A DNA stretch of 33,229 nucleotides from Desulfuromonas sp. (GTDB lineage: Bacteria > Desulfobacterota > Desulfuromonadia > Desulfuromonadales > BM515): positions 16,636 through 49,864 of the forward strand of contig PKUF01000007.1 of NCBI GenBank assembly GCA_002869635.1, read 5' to 3'. The notes below the pieces were generated by a model. The model was not told where the DNA came from, searched no databases, and saw only the letters and a program-made list of their open reading frames with translations. Shown here in pieces: positions 10,164 to 19,679 of the stretch. Position numbers and translations under genes: made by a program. The stretch's first letter is position 1, and every line of letters begins with the position of its first letter.

Positions 10164-10201
10164 CGACAACGTGAACCACCATTCTCAACGGGGAGATCGA
10201 G

Positions 10202-11506
10202 ATGCGCAACAATATCGTCCATATCGGCGCCGGGGAACTGACCTACGAAATCCGCGCCATTGTCGATATCGCCGACAAACTCAAAGAACTCGGCATCAAG
10301 ACCAATATGGAGAACATCGGCGACCCGATCGCCAAGGGAGAAAAGATCCCCGAGTGGATGAAAAAGATCGTTGCCGATCTGGCCATGAAGGATTGCGCCT
10401 ACGGCTACTGTCCGACCCGGGGCGTCCTTGAGACCCGCGAGTTCCTCGCTGACCTGGTCAACAAGCGGGGCAAGACCCAGATCACCGCCGACGACATCCT
10501 CTTCTTCAACGGCCTCGGTGACGCCATCCAGAAGGTCTACGGCTTTTTACGTCGCGAAGCCCGGGTCATCGGCCCCTCCCCAACCTATTCGACCCACTCT
10601 TCGGGGGAAGCAGCCCACTGCGGACAGAAGCCGGTCTCTTACCGTCTCGACCCGGACAACAACTGGTACCCCGACCTCGACGATCTGCGCCTTTCGGTGA
10701 AGTACAACCCGGCGATCTCCGGAATCCTCATCATCAATCCGGACAATCCGACCGGTGCCGTCTATCCTGAGAGGATTTTACGCGAGATTATTTCAATCGC
10801 CAAAGAGTATGACCTCTTCATCATTTGTGACGAGATCTATCACAACATCGTCTATAACGGTCAGTCGACCAAGCCGATCTCCGACCTTATCGAAGATGTC
10901 CCGGCGATTGCCATGAAAGGGATCAGCAAGGAAGCCCCCTGGCCCGGCGCCCGCTGCGGCTGGATCGAGGTCTACAATGCTGACAAAGACCCAATCTTCG
11001 AACAATATATTTCGAGCATTCTTAATTCGAAGATGGTCGAAGTCTGTTCTACCACCCTGCCGCAAAAGGCGATTCCCCAACTTATGACCCACCCCGAGTA
11101 TCCCGCCTACCTTGAGGAGAGACGGGGCCGCTATGAGCGCTGCTCGAACATCGCCTACGATATTCTCAAAAAGATTCCCGGACTCAAAGTGAACCGAAGT
11201 AACGGCGCCTTCTACATGGCGGTCGCCTTCGACAAGGGTCGCCTGACGGATAAACAGAGTCTGCCGATTGCCAATCCCGAGGTCAAATCTCTGGTTGAGG
11301 GGTTGGTCAATCAACCCGGCTGCTCTCTCGACAAACGCTTCGTCTACTACCTGCTCGCTTCCACCGGGATCTGTACCGTTCCCCTCTCTTCCTTCTGCAC
11401 TCCGGAGCGCGGCTTTCGCATCACCCTACTGGAACGGGATGAGGCTGAATTCACGCAAATCTTCGAGTCGTTGGCGGCCAGTATCGGCGCTTACCTCGCT
11501 TCCTGA
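10202..11506 (+). CDS. Class I/II PLP-dependent aminotransferase (alanine/aspartate transaminase-like)
   Basis: YGYCPTRGVLETREFLA, IINPDNPTGAVYPERILREIISIAKEYDLFIICDEIYHNIVY, KGISKEAPWPGARCGWIE. Confidence 0.9.
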   Translation: MRNNIVHIGAGELTYEIRAIVDIADKLKELGIKTNMENIGDPIAKGEKIPEWMKKIVADLAMKDCAYGYCPTRGVLETREFLADLVNKRGKTQITADDILFFNGLGDAIQKVYGFLRREARVIGPSPTYSTHSSGEAAHCGQKPVSYRLDPDNNWYPDLDDLRLSVKYNPAISGILIINPDNPTGAVYPERILREIISIAKEYDLFIICDEIYHNIVYNGQSTKPISDLIEDVPAIAMKGISKEAPWPGARCGWIEVYNADKDPIFEQYISSILNSKMVEVCSTTLPQKAIPQLMTHPEYPAYLEERRGRYERCSNIAYDILKKIPGLKVNRSNGAFYMAVAFDKGRLTDKQSLPIANPEVKSLVEGLVNQPGCSLDKRFVYYLLASTGICTVPLSSFCTPERGFRITLLERDEAEFTQIFESLAASIGAYLAS

Positions 11507-11551
11507 CGTAAACGACGGGGCGGGCCTTGCGGCCCGCCCCGTCGTTTACGT
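11506..11551 (+). repeat. Perfect 21-bp inverted repeat with TTGC loop between the aminotransferase and gshA genes
   Basis: ACGTAAACGACGGGGCGGGCC-TTGC-GGCCCGCCCCGTCGTTTACGT. No T-tract follows, so it is not a canonical intrinsic terminator. Confidence 0.9.
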
Positions 11552-11566
11552 ATTAACGAACGTTTT

Positions 11567-12949
11567 ATGACAACTCTCTCTAAAGAGCACTTGAGCGCCC
11601 CAATCACGAACCGGCAGCAGCTTGTCGATTATCTCGCTGCTGGTGAACGCCCGCCGTCAGAATGGGGGATCGGACTCGAGACCGAAAAACTGGTGGTCGA
11701 CCGCCACAGCGGCGAAGCAGCCACTTATCCGCGCATTGCTGCCTTCATGAAGCGTCTTGAAGCGCTGGGGGGGTGGCGCGGCATCTATGACAACGACCAC
11801 CTGGTGGCCCTGATCGGCCCCGATTCCTCCATTACTCTTGAGCCGGGGGGACAACTTGAGCTTTCGGGCCGTCTCTGCCCTGATATGTACTGCTGCTGTC
11901 GTGACCTGAAGGAGCATGCCGAGCAGATCGCTGAAGCCGCCTCGCCACTTGACCTCGCTTTTCTTGGCCTTGGCGTACAGCCCTTTACCCCCCTGAACAA
12001 GATCGACTGGCTCCCCAAGGCCCGCTACGAAATTATGGGGCCTTACATGCAGCGTTGTGGCAGCATGGGACAACGGATGATGAAACAGTCGGCGGGCGTT
12101 CAGGTCAATCTTGATTTTTCCAGCGAAGAGGACTGCATCACCAAGATGAGGCTCGCCCTCTCGCTCGTTCCGGTCTTTTACGCCCTCTTTGCCAACTCTC
12201 CTTTTCTCGATGGTCAGGCAAGCGGCCTGCTCAGCAGCCGCGCCCTCATCTGGGAGAACACCGACCGCGACCGCACCGGCATCCTCCCCTTCCTCTTTCG
12301 TGACGATGCTGGCTACGACACCTATATCGATTACGCTCTCGATGTTCCAATGTATTTTCTCCATCGTCAGCAGCGCTACATCGACCTGACTCAGAGCCGC
12401 TTTACCTTTCGTCGCTTCCTCGCCGAAGGAGTCGACGGCGAGGTTGCTCTGCTCAGTGATTGGGATCTGCATCTCTCGACCCTCTTCCCTGAGGTGCGGC
12501 TGAGGCCGCAGATCGAGATCCGCTCCTTTGACAGCCTCCCCGACTGCTTAGCTCTGGCGCCCCCGGCGCTGCTCAAGGGGCTCTTCTACGACGAGAGTTC
12601 CTGTCGCGAAGCTCTCGCTCTCTTTGCCGACCAAGACGACGCCGAACGACATCGGCTTTATGGTGAAGCTCCCCGTCTTGGCCTTGAAACCCGCTGGAAG
12701 GATCAGACGCTACGCGACCTTGCCCTGCGCCTGCTCGCTCTTGCCCACGCCGGACTTAATCGGCAACGCCTTGAGGACGGCGGAGATGAAGGACGCTTTC
12801 TCGCCCCGGCCGAGGAGATCGCCTTAAGTGGCGAAACACTGGCGCAGCGCCTGCTTAAAAACTGGCCCCAAAAGCGTGAAGAACAGGTGGAGCGACTGAT
12901 CAAGCACTGCGGCTACGCTCCCCTCTTCTCACCCTCCGACTGCGCATAA
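11567..12949 (+). CDS. gshA: Glutamate--cysteine ligase (GCS2/plant-like family)
   Basis: GIGLETEKLVVD, GPDSSITLEPGGQLELSG, AGVQVNLDFSSEEDC, EIRSFDSLPDCLALAPPALLKGL. Confidence 0.9.
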   Translation: MTTLSKEHLSAPITNRQQLVDYLAAGERPPSEWGIGLETEKLVVDRHSGEAATYPRIAAFMKRLEALGGWRGIYDNDHLVALIGPDSSITLEPGGQLELSGRLCPDMYCCCRDLKEHAEQIAEAASPLDLAFLGLGVQPFTPLNKIDWLPKARYEIMGPYMQRCGSMGQRMMKQSAGVQVNLDFSSEEDCITKMRLALSLVPVFYALFANSPFLDGQASGLLSSRALIWENTDRDRTGILPFLFRDDAGYDTYIDYALDVPMYFLHRQQRYIDLTQSRFTFRRFLAEGVDGEVALLSDWDLHLSTLFPEVRLRPQIEIRSFDSLPDCLALAPPALLKGLFYDESSCREALALFADQDDAERHRLYGEAPRLGLETRWKDQTLRDLALRLLALAHAGLNRQRLEDGGDEGRFLAPAEEIALSGETLAQRLLKNWPQKREEQVERLIKHCGYAPLFSPSDCA

Positions 12950-13078
12950 GCACATCCTCTCTTCCGTGAGCCTCTCTTGTTTTTTGCGCAAAGCCCTCTT
13001 TTTTTATATATGCTCCTCTTTTAAGATCGAACCATAAGATTTGAACGATGATTCCTTCTTCCCACAAAGGAATTTTTT

Positions 13079-13115
13079 ACCGGTGACGGGTGCCTCCCCT
13101 GTCACCGGTTTTTTC
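13079..13115 (+). terminator. Intrinsic terminator
   Basis: ACCGGTGACGGG-TGCCTCC-CCTGTCACCGGT followed by TTTTTC. Confidence 0.8.
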
Positions 13116-14910
13116 AATGATCCTTCTCGACCAACAACCCTTCCAATTCGTCGATCAGCGTCGCCAGACAGTCGTAGCCCTTCTGCCAGAAATCAGGATC
13201 TGAAAGATTGACCCCGAGCGGCTCCAGCAACGTTTGCGGCGACGCCCCGCCACCTCCCTTGAGCAATCCTTCGTAGAGGGGGATGAAGGCTTCCCCTTCT
13301 TCGCGATAACGCTGAAAGAGGGCGAGGACGAGGAGCTCACCAAAGACATAAGAGTAGCAATAAAAGCGCGCATGAATGAAGTGGCTGATATAAGCCCAAC
13401 CCCAGCGGTAAGCAGGGATCATCGACACAGCCTCGCCAAAGAGCTGGGCATTCTCCTCCCACCAGAGATCACAGATCGCCTCGGGACTAAGGAGTCCGTC
13501 ACCACGCCGGGTGTGGATGGCAAGCTCGAAGCGGGTGAGCATATCCTGACGGAAGGTGGTGGCGATGATCTCCTCAATCTTGCTGCAGAGCAGGCCGATG
13601 CGCAGCTCCTGTTTCGGCTCATGGTCGAGCATGTGCCGGGTCAGCAGCATTTCGCCAAAAACGCTGGCGGTCTCAGCCAGCGGCAACGTCGGATGATAGT
13701 GCAAAAGCTGCTGCCCCTCTGCCAGTTGATAATGGATCGCGTGACCGAGTTCATGTGCCAGCGTTGAAAGATCGCGCAGAGTTCCGGTGTGGTTGAGCAG
13801 CACATACGGCGCCTCACCGGGCCACATCCCCATACAGTAAGCACCGGGGCTCTTGCCGGGGCGCGCCGGAACATCAACCCGACCACTTGTCACAAGGTCA
13901 TCAACCATCGCGACAAAAGAGGGTGAAAAAACGGCGAAGGCTTCCCGTACCTTCTCAAGTGCTGCGGTGAATGGATAGCGCGGCCCTTCGCTCCCCAGCG
14001 GGGCGTAGAGATCGCTATTTTTCATCGACTTAAGACCAAGCAGCTCTTTTTTTAGACGAAAATAGCGCTGAGCAAGGGGGCGATTCTGCTCCGTCACCGC
14101 CATCATCTGTGTCACCATGGCGCTTTCGGTCTCATTCTCAATCAAAGTCGGGGTCATCAGCTCCGGATAGCCGCGCAATTCAGCCTCTTGCCCATGATCA
14201 AGCAGCAGGTTGTTGAAGCAGGCAGTCAACGGAATCGCGAGGTCTGCGTGACCTTCGAGAAAGGTCGCAAAGGCCCGTTCACGCAGGGTCGCCTCGGGAT
14301 GGTAGAGCAGGGAGAGCAACTCCTCGCCACTGCAGAGACGCTCTTCGCTCTCCTCCGGCATGGTAAAAGAGAAGCTTAACGAAGAGGTCAACTCATCAAA
14401 GAGTTGGACAAATCCATCACGTCCCGAAAGGTTCTTACGACTCAGCGTCTGCTCCACCTCTTCAGAGCAGGCGTAAGGAATCTGCATTCTGATCTGGCGC
14501 AAGTAGTGTCCGTAACACTTCACCACTTTGCTCTGCAGCAGGGTTGCCAGTATCTCTTCGGGAATCTTCTGCAATTCCAGATCAAAGAATAGCGTCTCTT
14601 GCTCGATACGACTCCCCATTTCACGAACCTGCGCCAACAACGCCGCACTCTCGGCAACCCGGCTGTCGCAGGAAAAGAGAAGTTGAGCATAGAGCATCGG
14701 TTTGAGTGCCTGTTGATGAATCGCTTCGTAAGCCGACAAGGCCGCACCAAGCTCCTGCGCCTCAGTTTCTCCGGCAATGTTCCCGTGGAAGCGCGTGCGA
14801 AACGCGGTGGCACACTTTTGAGCCTGATTCAGATCCTTTTCCAACTGAGGATCGTCAACGCCGCGATAGAGGTGTTGTAAATTCCATTTCGGTTCGGCCT
14901 GATGCTCCAT
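13114..14910 (-). CDS. pepF: M3 family oligoendopeptidase F
   Basis: Zinc motif HELGHAIHYQLA, plus EMLLTRHML and RQDMLTRFELAIHTRRGDG. Confidence 0.92.
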   Translation of the reverse strand: MEHQAEPKWNLQHLYRGVDDPQLEKDLNQAQKCATAFRTRFHGNIAGETEAQELGAALSAYEAIHQQALKPMLYAQLLFSCDSRVAESAALLAQVREMGSRIEQETLFFDLELQKIPEEILATLLQSKVVKCYGHYLRQIRMQIPYACSEEVEQTLSRKNLSGRDGFVQLFDELTSSLSFSFTMPEESEERLCSGEELLSLLYHPEATLRERAFATFLEGHADLAIPLTACFNNLLLDHGQEAELRGYPELMTPTLIENETESAMVTQMMAVTEQNRPLAQRYFRLKKELLGLKSMKNSDLYAPLGSEGPRYPFTAALEKVREAFAVFSPSFVAMVDDLVTSGRVDVPARPGKSPGAYCMGMWPGEAPYVLLNHTGTLRDLSTLAHELGHAIHYQLAEGQQLLHYHPTLPLAETASVFGEMLLTRHMLDHEPKQELRIGLLCSKIEEIIATTFRQDMLTRFELAIHTRRGDGLLSPEAICDLWWEENAQLFGEAVSMIPAYRWGWAYISHFIHARFYCYSYVFGELLVLALFQRYREEGEAFIPLYEGLLKGGGGASPQTLLEPLGVNLSDPDFWQKGYDCLATLIDELEGLLVEKDH

Positions 14911-15011
14911 CGACTCTCTCCTGATTGCGGGGTACTGTAAACCTCACCCCCCATTGACAATTTCAATGTCGAAGCCTTAACCTCAGAAAGTCTCTTTCTT
15001 TTGAGGTGATC

Positions 15012-15995
15012 ATGTCTCTTTCGCTACGTCCGCTCACTCTGCGCAACTCGTTTCAGGCTGTCTTTCTTCTTTTTTACCTCTATCTCGGTCTGCGCTTCAA
15101 CCATTGGGTTGAACTTCTGCGCAGCGGTTCGCTCCCAAGCTTTCCGCGCCCGGCAGCAGTCGATGGATTTCTTCCCATCAGCGGCCTTGCCGGCCTGCGC
15201 CTCTGGCTCGAAGGGGGCGACCTTAACCCGATTCACCCGGCAGCGGTGCTGATCTTTGTCGCCGCCCTTGCGACCGCTCTGCTTCTCAAACGTGGCTTCT
15301 GCGCCTGGATCTGCCCGGTTTTTACCCTGAGTGAACCTCTCTGGCGGCTGGGACGTCGCCTCTTCGGCCGTAACTTTGCCCCCCCTTTCTGGCTTGATTT
15401 GCCGCTGCGGGGGCTCAAATATCTGCTCCTCGGTTTTTTTCTCTGGCAGCTCCTTTGGGGGATGCCCCTTGCCGGGCTGCGGCAGTTTCTCTACGCCCCC
15501 TACCATAAGCTTGCCGACGTGCGAATGCTCGAATTCTTTCTTCAACCCTCGGCGCTGCTGTTGGGGGTCCTCGCCTTTCTCACGCTGGCAAGCCTCTTTG
15601 TCCAGATGCCGTGGTGCCGTTATCTCTGCCCCTATGGTGCTCTTCTCGGGATCTTCTCTCTGCTTTCCCCGAGCCGGATCGCCAGACGTGAGGCCCATTG
15701 CATTCGCTGTGGCCACTGCTCAAACCGCTGCCCTGCGTGGCTGCCGGTGATGCAAAAAAAGCAGATCCGCTCCAGCGAGTGTTACGCCTGTCTCCACTGC
15801 GTCAGCAACTGTCCGGCCCCCGAGGCTCTGGCTTTGACTTGGGGCGGGAAATGGAACATTCCCCCTTGGCTCTTTGCACTGCTGTTGGTCAGCTGCTTTC
15901 TTTTGGCCGATCTTTACGGACGACTTAGCGGGCACTGGATCGGTTCCGTCTCACCTCAGGAAATCATGAACCTGCTACGACTCGCTCGCCCGTAG
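15012..15995 (+). CDS. NapH/CcoG-like membrane 4Fe-4S protein
   Basis: CAWICPVF and CRYLCPYG (CX3CP motifs), CIRCGHCSNRCP and CYACLHCVSNCP 4Fe-4S motifs, multiple TM segments. SD GAGGTGAT precedes the ATG. Confidence 0.85.
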   Translation: MSLSLRPLTLRNSFQAVFLLFYLYLGLRFNHWVELLRSGSLPSFPRPAAVDGFLPISGLAGLRLWLEGGDLNPIHPAAVLIFVAALATALLLKRGFCAWICPVFTLSEPLWRLGRRLFGRNFAPPFWLDLPLRGLKYLLLGFFLWQLLWGMPLAGLRQFLYAPYHKLADVRMLEFFLQPSALLLGVLAFLTLASLFVQMPWCRYLCPYGALLGIFSLLSPSRIARREAHCIRCGHCSNRCPAWLPVMQKKQIRSSECYACLHCVSNCPAPEALALTWGGKWNIPPWLFALLLVSCFLLADLYGRLSGHWIGSVSPQEIMNLLRLARP

Positions 15996-16088
15996 ACCGG
16001 AGAGCCCACTTTACCTTGCCGGCGTCCTGTGTTAGAAAGAACTTTCGGCGTGTAGACGCCATGTGTCCCATGAGCAAGGAGACGGCCC

Positions 16089-16598
16089 ATGAAAGTCGAT
16101 GATTTCTGTCGCAAGCTGGATGAACACCTCACGACGCGCGCCTCGGCGCCGGAGCGTTATGAAGTTGCTGCCAGTGCCCTCTGTCAGGCGTTTCGCCTTA
16201 AGGCAGACGAAGTGGCGCTCTTCACCGTCGACAGTGAGGCTGACGTACTTCGCTTTGTCTGGCCAACAAAGTTAACAGGGACCGGCACCATCCCCCTCTC
16301 CGGCAAGGACTCGCTGGCAATCCGTACCCTCACCGAGAAAAAAGCGATCGTCAATAACCGTTTCTCAAATACCTACCACGCCTCGATCTTTGAGCACATC
16401 AAGACCTGCCCCGAAGGAAACGCTCCCAATCCTATTCAAAGGATTATCAGCGCCCCGCTTGGTCAGGGAGAGGAGATGCATGGTGTCGTTCAGATCTCGC
16501 GCCGCGGCCCAAGCAGCAACGAAGCCGGTAATGACTTCACCAAGGACGAACTCGCCGCGCTGACGGCGATCACAACCGTCCTTTCACGCCACATCTGA
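16089..16598 (+). CDS. GAF domain-containing protein
   Basis: Single GAF-like fold pattern (DEVALFTVDSEADVLRFVWP ... SLAIRTLTEKKAIVNNRFSNTYHASIFE ... APLGQGEEMHGVVQISRRG). Confidence 0.75.
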   Translation: MKVDDFCRKLDEHLTTRASAPERYEVAASALCQAFRLKADEVALFTVDSEADVLRFVWPTKLTGTGTIPLSGKDSLAIRTLTEKKAIVNNRFSNTYHASIFEHIKTCPEGNAPNPIQRIISAPLGQGEEMHGVVQISRRGPSSNEAGNDFTKDELAALTAITTVLSRHI

Positions 16599-16644
16599 TG
16601 CGACAAAAAAGCCCCGTGCAAACGGGGCTTTTTTGTCGCATCAG
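16595..16644. terminator. Bidirectional terminator hairpin between convergent genes
   Basis: 23-bp perfect stem CTGATGCGACAAAAAAGCCCCGT-GCAA-ACGGGGCTTTTTTGTCGCATCAG. The GAF stop codon lies in the 5' arm. Confidence 0.9.
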
Positions 16645-16656
16645 CATAAACCTTTG

Positions 16657-18255
16657 TCATGGCTGAACCAACTCTCTTACCACAAGACGTCCCTTGCTGC
16701 CCCCAAAGAACCCTCCCCCCTTGATCTGCACGGCCAGAATCAATTCATCGGTACCGTCATTGTCTATATCGGCAAATTCGAAGTCACTTACCGGTCCATC
16801 TTCTTCGACCGTTTTCCATAGCGGACGTAACACAACACCATCCCAACGAAACGCCCGCAAGAGCCCGCTGGTCATATTACGTGCCCGACGCAGCTGCCGA
16901 TTGCCACTGTTGGCAATCGTCACTATCGTTCCATCAGCCAAGCGCTCAACCCGCGTAGGAAGATAGACATATCGGGTATGATCCGGCGATTGTAACGGCT
17001 GAGTTGGATCGTTGCGCTCAAAATAAATCTCACTCCCTCCAAGCTGCTCCTCATCAAGCCAAAGACGCTCTCCGGCACTGGAGAGAATCTCAAGATGATC
17101 AAGATGACTCAGATGGATGATCTCTCCTTTTGCGCTGACCGTCGCACTGCGTAGCGGCACCCCGTCACTTGCAGCAACAATCGGATCCCCGAGGTCGACT
17201 TCGCCGTCGACAACCCTTACCTGATGCCATCCTCCTAAATAGTCGACACCCTCACCGCCAATTTTTTGCGCCAGCAATTGCCGCCCCTTTCCTGGAACTG
17301 AGACGTTTTTGAAATACGCGCGTATCCCTTTTTCGCGCAATTTCAACATACCAGACTCAAAAACGTAGACTCGCGATGAAAGGTTCTCGGGGTAGGCTGC
17401 GGTAATATAAAGTTCGTCCTTCCCGTCCCGATCCAGGTCAGCGCTGTCGATCGCCATGGCGTTTAGGGCGGCGCCAAGACCAATCTCGGCGACAGCCTGC
17501 CACTCCCCCTTCGTGAGTCGGCCTACCTCAAGATGGTGCGAAAACAGAGCAACGCCCTCAAGGCGTCCGTCGCCATCAAGGTCGGCAACCGTCACACCAT
17601 GTATCGCCTCTTTACGAATGGGTCCATACCAGTGCTTTTTCGTTACAATACCGTCCCGTTTCGTTTTTTCCGTATCGATATGGCGAGAATTCTTAGGTCG
17701 GTTCAGGGGGTAACTTCTCAGCAGGGTCTTGGCGTTGCGAACTTCAATCCGTCCATCCACCCCCCTGAAGACAAGCCCTGTGTCAGGACATCCTATTTCC
17801 CAACGTAACGCTGAAAGGCTTTGTCGTAGTTCAGCAAAATCAGATTCGTATTCATTTTGGCTGTCACACCAGTAAGACTGTTGACCATCGTAAAGATGCA
17901 CAGGAGTTCCCGGCTCGATATTCAGCGTTGACTCAGAACGGGCATAGGAGAACTTCTCCTCGACCCGCGTCACCTGTAAAGAACCAATTATCTCATTTTG
18001 AAACCCGAGCGTCTCTTTACTCACGGGATGAACGATTGCCGCCCCCTGCCGAACAACCTGAACCGGATCTCCAGGGATGATCCCGCTCTCTCGTCCAAGA
18101 TCGAGGATAACCTCCTTCCCAGCCGTGCCGACAATCACCCCTTGACGGGGCGCAAAATCATTTGACAGCGTACTATCGTTCGCTTGTACCGGTGCCAAAC
18201 CGACGAAAAACATCATGCTGAAGACAAACACAATCAGTCGCTGTACCGCTATCAT
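16657..18255 (-). CDS. Exported FG-GAP/VCBS-repeat protein
   Basis: Signal peptide MIAVQRLIVFVFSMMFFVGLAPVQA; repeats VADLDGDGRLEG, DLDRDGKDEL, DIDNDGTDEL. Start placed at the ATG at 18255 rather than 18330, whose upstream part overlaps a terminator. Confidence 0.8.
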   Translation of the reverse strand: MIAVQRLIVFVFSMMFFVGLAPVQANDSTLSNDFAPRQGVIVGTAGKEVILDLGRESGIIPGDPVQVVRQGAAIVHPVSKETLGFQNEIIGSLQVTRVEEKFSYARSESTLNIEPGTPVHLYDGQQSYWCDSQNEYESDFAELRQSLSALRWEIGCPDTGLVFRGVDGRIEVRNAKTLLRSYPLNRPKNSRHIDTEKTKRDGIVTKKHWYGPIRKEAIHGVTVADLDGDGRLEGVALFSHHLEVGRLTKGEWQAVAEIGLGAALNAMAIDSADLDRDGKDELYITAAYPENLSSRVYVFESGMLKLREKGIRAYFKNVSVPGKGRQLLAQKIGGEGVDYLGGWHQVRVVDGEVDLGDPIVAASDGVPLRSATVSAKGEIIHLSHLDHLEILSSAGERLWLDEEQLGGSEIYFERNDPTQPLQSPDHTRYVYLPTRVERLADGTIVTIANSGNRQLRRARNMTSGLLRAFRWDGVVLRPLWKTVEEDGPVSDFEFADIDNDGTDELILAVQIKGGGFFGGSKGRLVVRELVQP

Positions 18256-18288
18256 CGTGACCTCTTCATGGACTCTGGGATACAGAAG

Positions 18289-18320
18289 TAAAAAAGGCCG
18301 GGCCCATAAAGGACCCGGCC
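18289..18320 (-). terminator. Intrinsic terminator downstream of the porin gene
   Basis: Minus strand GGCCGGGTCC-TTTAT-GGGCCCGGCC (one mismatch) followed by TTTTTTA. Confidence 0.85.
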
Positions 18321-18343
18321 GGAGAAACATACCGTTTCAGATT

Positions 18344-19573
18344 CTAGAATTTGTACATCAGGCCGGCGCCGGTCTTCCAAGCGTCGTCATCGCCGAGGTC
18401 GCTATCGGCCAACAGGTAGGCTGCACCGATGGTCGCAGTCAGCCCCTTGGTGATGGTATAATCGTAGTAGAGGTCGAGTTCCTGACCGTAGGTGATCGCT
18501 TTTGCCGCGGTGGTGTCAGCAGCCTGCTCAGCGTGAACCAGATAGGCACTGACCTTGCTGACATCATCAAGTTTCTGAACCGCACCCAGCTTCAGGTAGG
18601 TGTAGTTCTGGACATAAGGCGCAACCGCCCCGCCAATATTGTTCGAAGTCCCACCAGCACGGGTGTCGAACTTACCACCGGTAATGATCTCGGAAACCTG
18701 ATTGTAACCGCCGGTTGCACCCGACTGGGGCTGCTGCAGGGTCACAAACTCACCACCAGCATCCTCGTCACCGTAGGTCGCAACCTCAAGACTAAGTGTC
18801 GTGGCGTCCATCTGGTAGGTCCCTTTTGCCATAAGAGCAAAGGAACCGCCATCGGTGTTCCCCATTTCCCAATCGTTCATGACAGCAGTGAAGCTCACCC
18901 CGACATCGCCGATTTTCCCATCGACGTCAGCACCGACATAGAGGATGGTATTATCACCGAGGCCTTTGCCCTCGAGATAGTAGCCGAGATAGGGAGCCAC
19001 TGCAAATTCCCCGACCTTAAGATCGTACTTGGCTGCATAGAAATCCCCGTCATCAGCCTCATCGGTGGTGGTGTTCTCCTGAGTCTTCACCCAAAAAAGG
19101 CTTAACTTGTTGTCGGGAACCGCAGGGCAGTCCATGCTGACAGAAAGACCCGCAGCGTCATCGGCGATGATAAAACCACGACCGAGTTTGAAATACTGGG
19201 TTCCCGCCTTGACGTTAGCACCTGCCGCTTTGAAGTCGAGATAGAGATGCTTGACCTCAATTTGCCCTTTGGCATCAGAGCCCATGGTCCCGATCTCTTT
19301 ACCACCAGAACCACCATGCCCCCAGACATTGTCGGTCTCAATCTGGAAGACTGCCTTGACATCCTCGCTCGCCGCCATAGAAGTCTGCATACGGAAACGC
19401 TGATCCACCAGGGCATTGCTGCCACCAGCATCACTGTCAAAGTCATCGATGTTGTTAGAAGCGATACCACGAACATTGAGGAAACCGGAGACATCACCGG
19501 TCAGAGCGAAGGCGGGGCTCGCCAGAAGAGTCGTGGCCACGAGAGCCACCAGCCATTTTGCGTATTTTCTCAC
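18344..19573 (-). CDS. Outer-membrane porin
   Basis: Signal peptide VRKYAKWLVALVATTLLASPAFA, beta-rich body, C-terminal aromatic LMYKF. GTG start at 19573 preferred because AGGAGG sits 5 nt upstream; the ATG at 19588 is an alternative. Confidence 0.85.
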   Translation of the reverse strand: MRKYAKWLVALVATTLLASPAFALTGDVSGFLNVRGIASNNIDDFDSDAGGSNALVDQRFRMQTSMAASEDVKAVFQIETDNVWGHGGSGGKEIGTMGSDAKGQIEVKHLYLDFKAAGANVKAGTQYFKLGRGFIIADDAAGLSVSMDCPAVPDNKLSLFWVKTQENTTTDEADDGDFYAAKYDLKVGEFAVAPYLGYYLEGKGLGDNTILYVGADVDGKIGDVGVSFTAVMNDWEMGNTDGGSFALMAKGTYQMDATTLSLEVATYGDEDAGGEFVTLQQPQSGATGGYNQVSEIITGGKFDTRAGGTSNNIGGAVAPYVQNYTYLKLGAVQKLDDVSKVSAYLVHAEQAADTTAAKAITYGQELDLYYDYTITKGLTATIGAAYLLADSDLGDDDAWKTGAGLMYKF

Positions 19574-19679
19574 TTTTGCCTCCTGCATTGAAAAAAATGA
19601 TGTGACGTTTGACGGCTTTGCAGCCGCCACCGGGTGAACGTATCGGATATTCCGCTTACTTTTCGGGAGTAAATTCAAA

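Noticed and set aside
11657-12472. 271-aa minus-strand ORF
   Set aside because: Antisense shadow of gshA.
13048-13086. 12-codon ORF MIPSSHKGIFYR
   Set aside because: No SD and stop codon inside the terminator stem.
14981-15010. Hairpin CCTCAGAAAG-TCT-CTTTC-TTT-TGAGG that could sequester the SD of the NapH-like gene
   Set aside because: The best promoter match (TTGACA at 14954-14959) would start transcription near 14989, leaving most of the 5' arm untranscribed; the stem also has a 3-nt bulge.
18215-19105. 296-aa plus-strand ORF
   Set aside because: Antisense of the porin gene, running through its terminator; no recognisable domain.
19590-19640. GGCTGCAAAGCCG on the minus strand before the porin, considered as a GEMM (c-di-GMP) riboswitch fragment
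   Set aside because: Lacks the GEMM landmarks (ACGCACAnGGCnAACC and GGACGCAAAGCC in order); best explained as a short chance hairpin.
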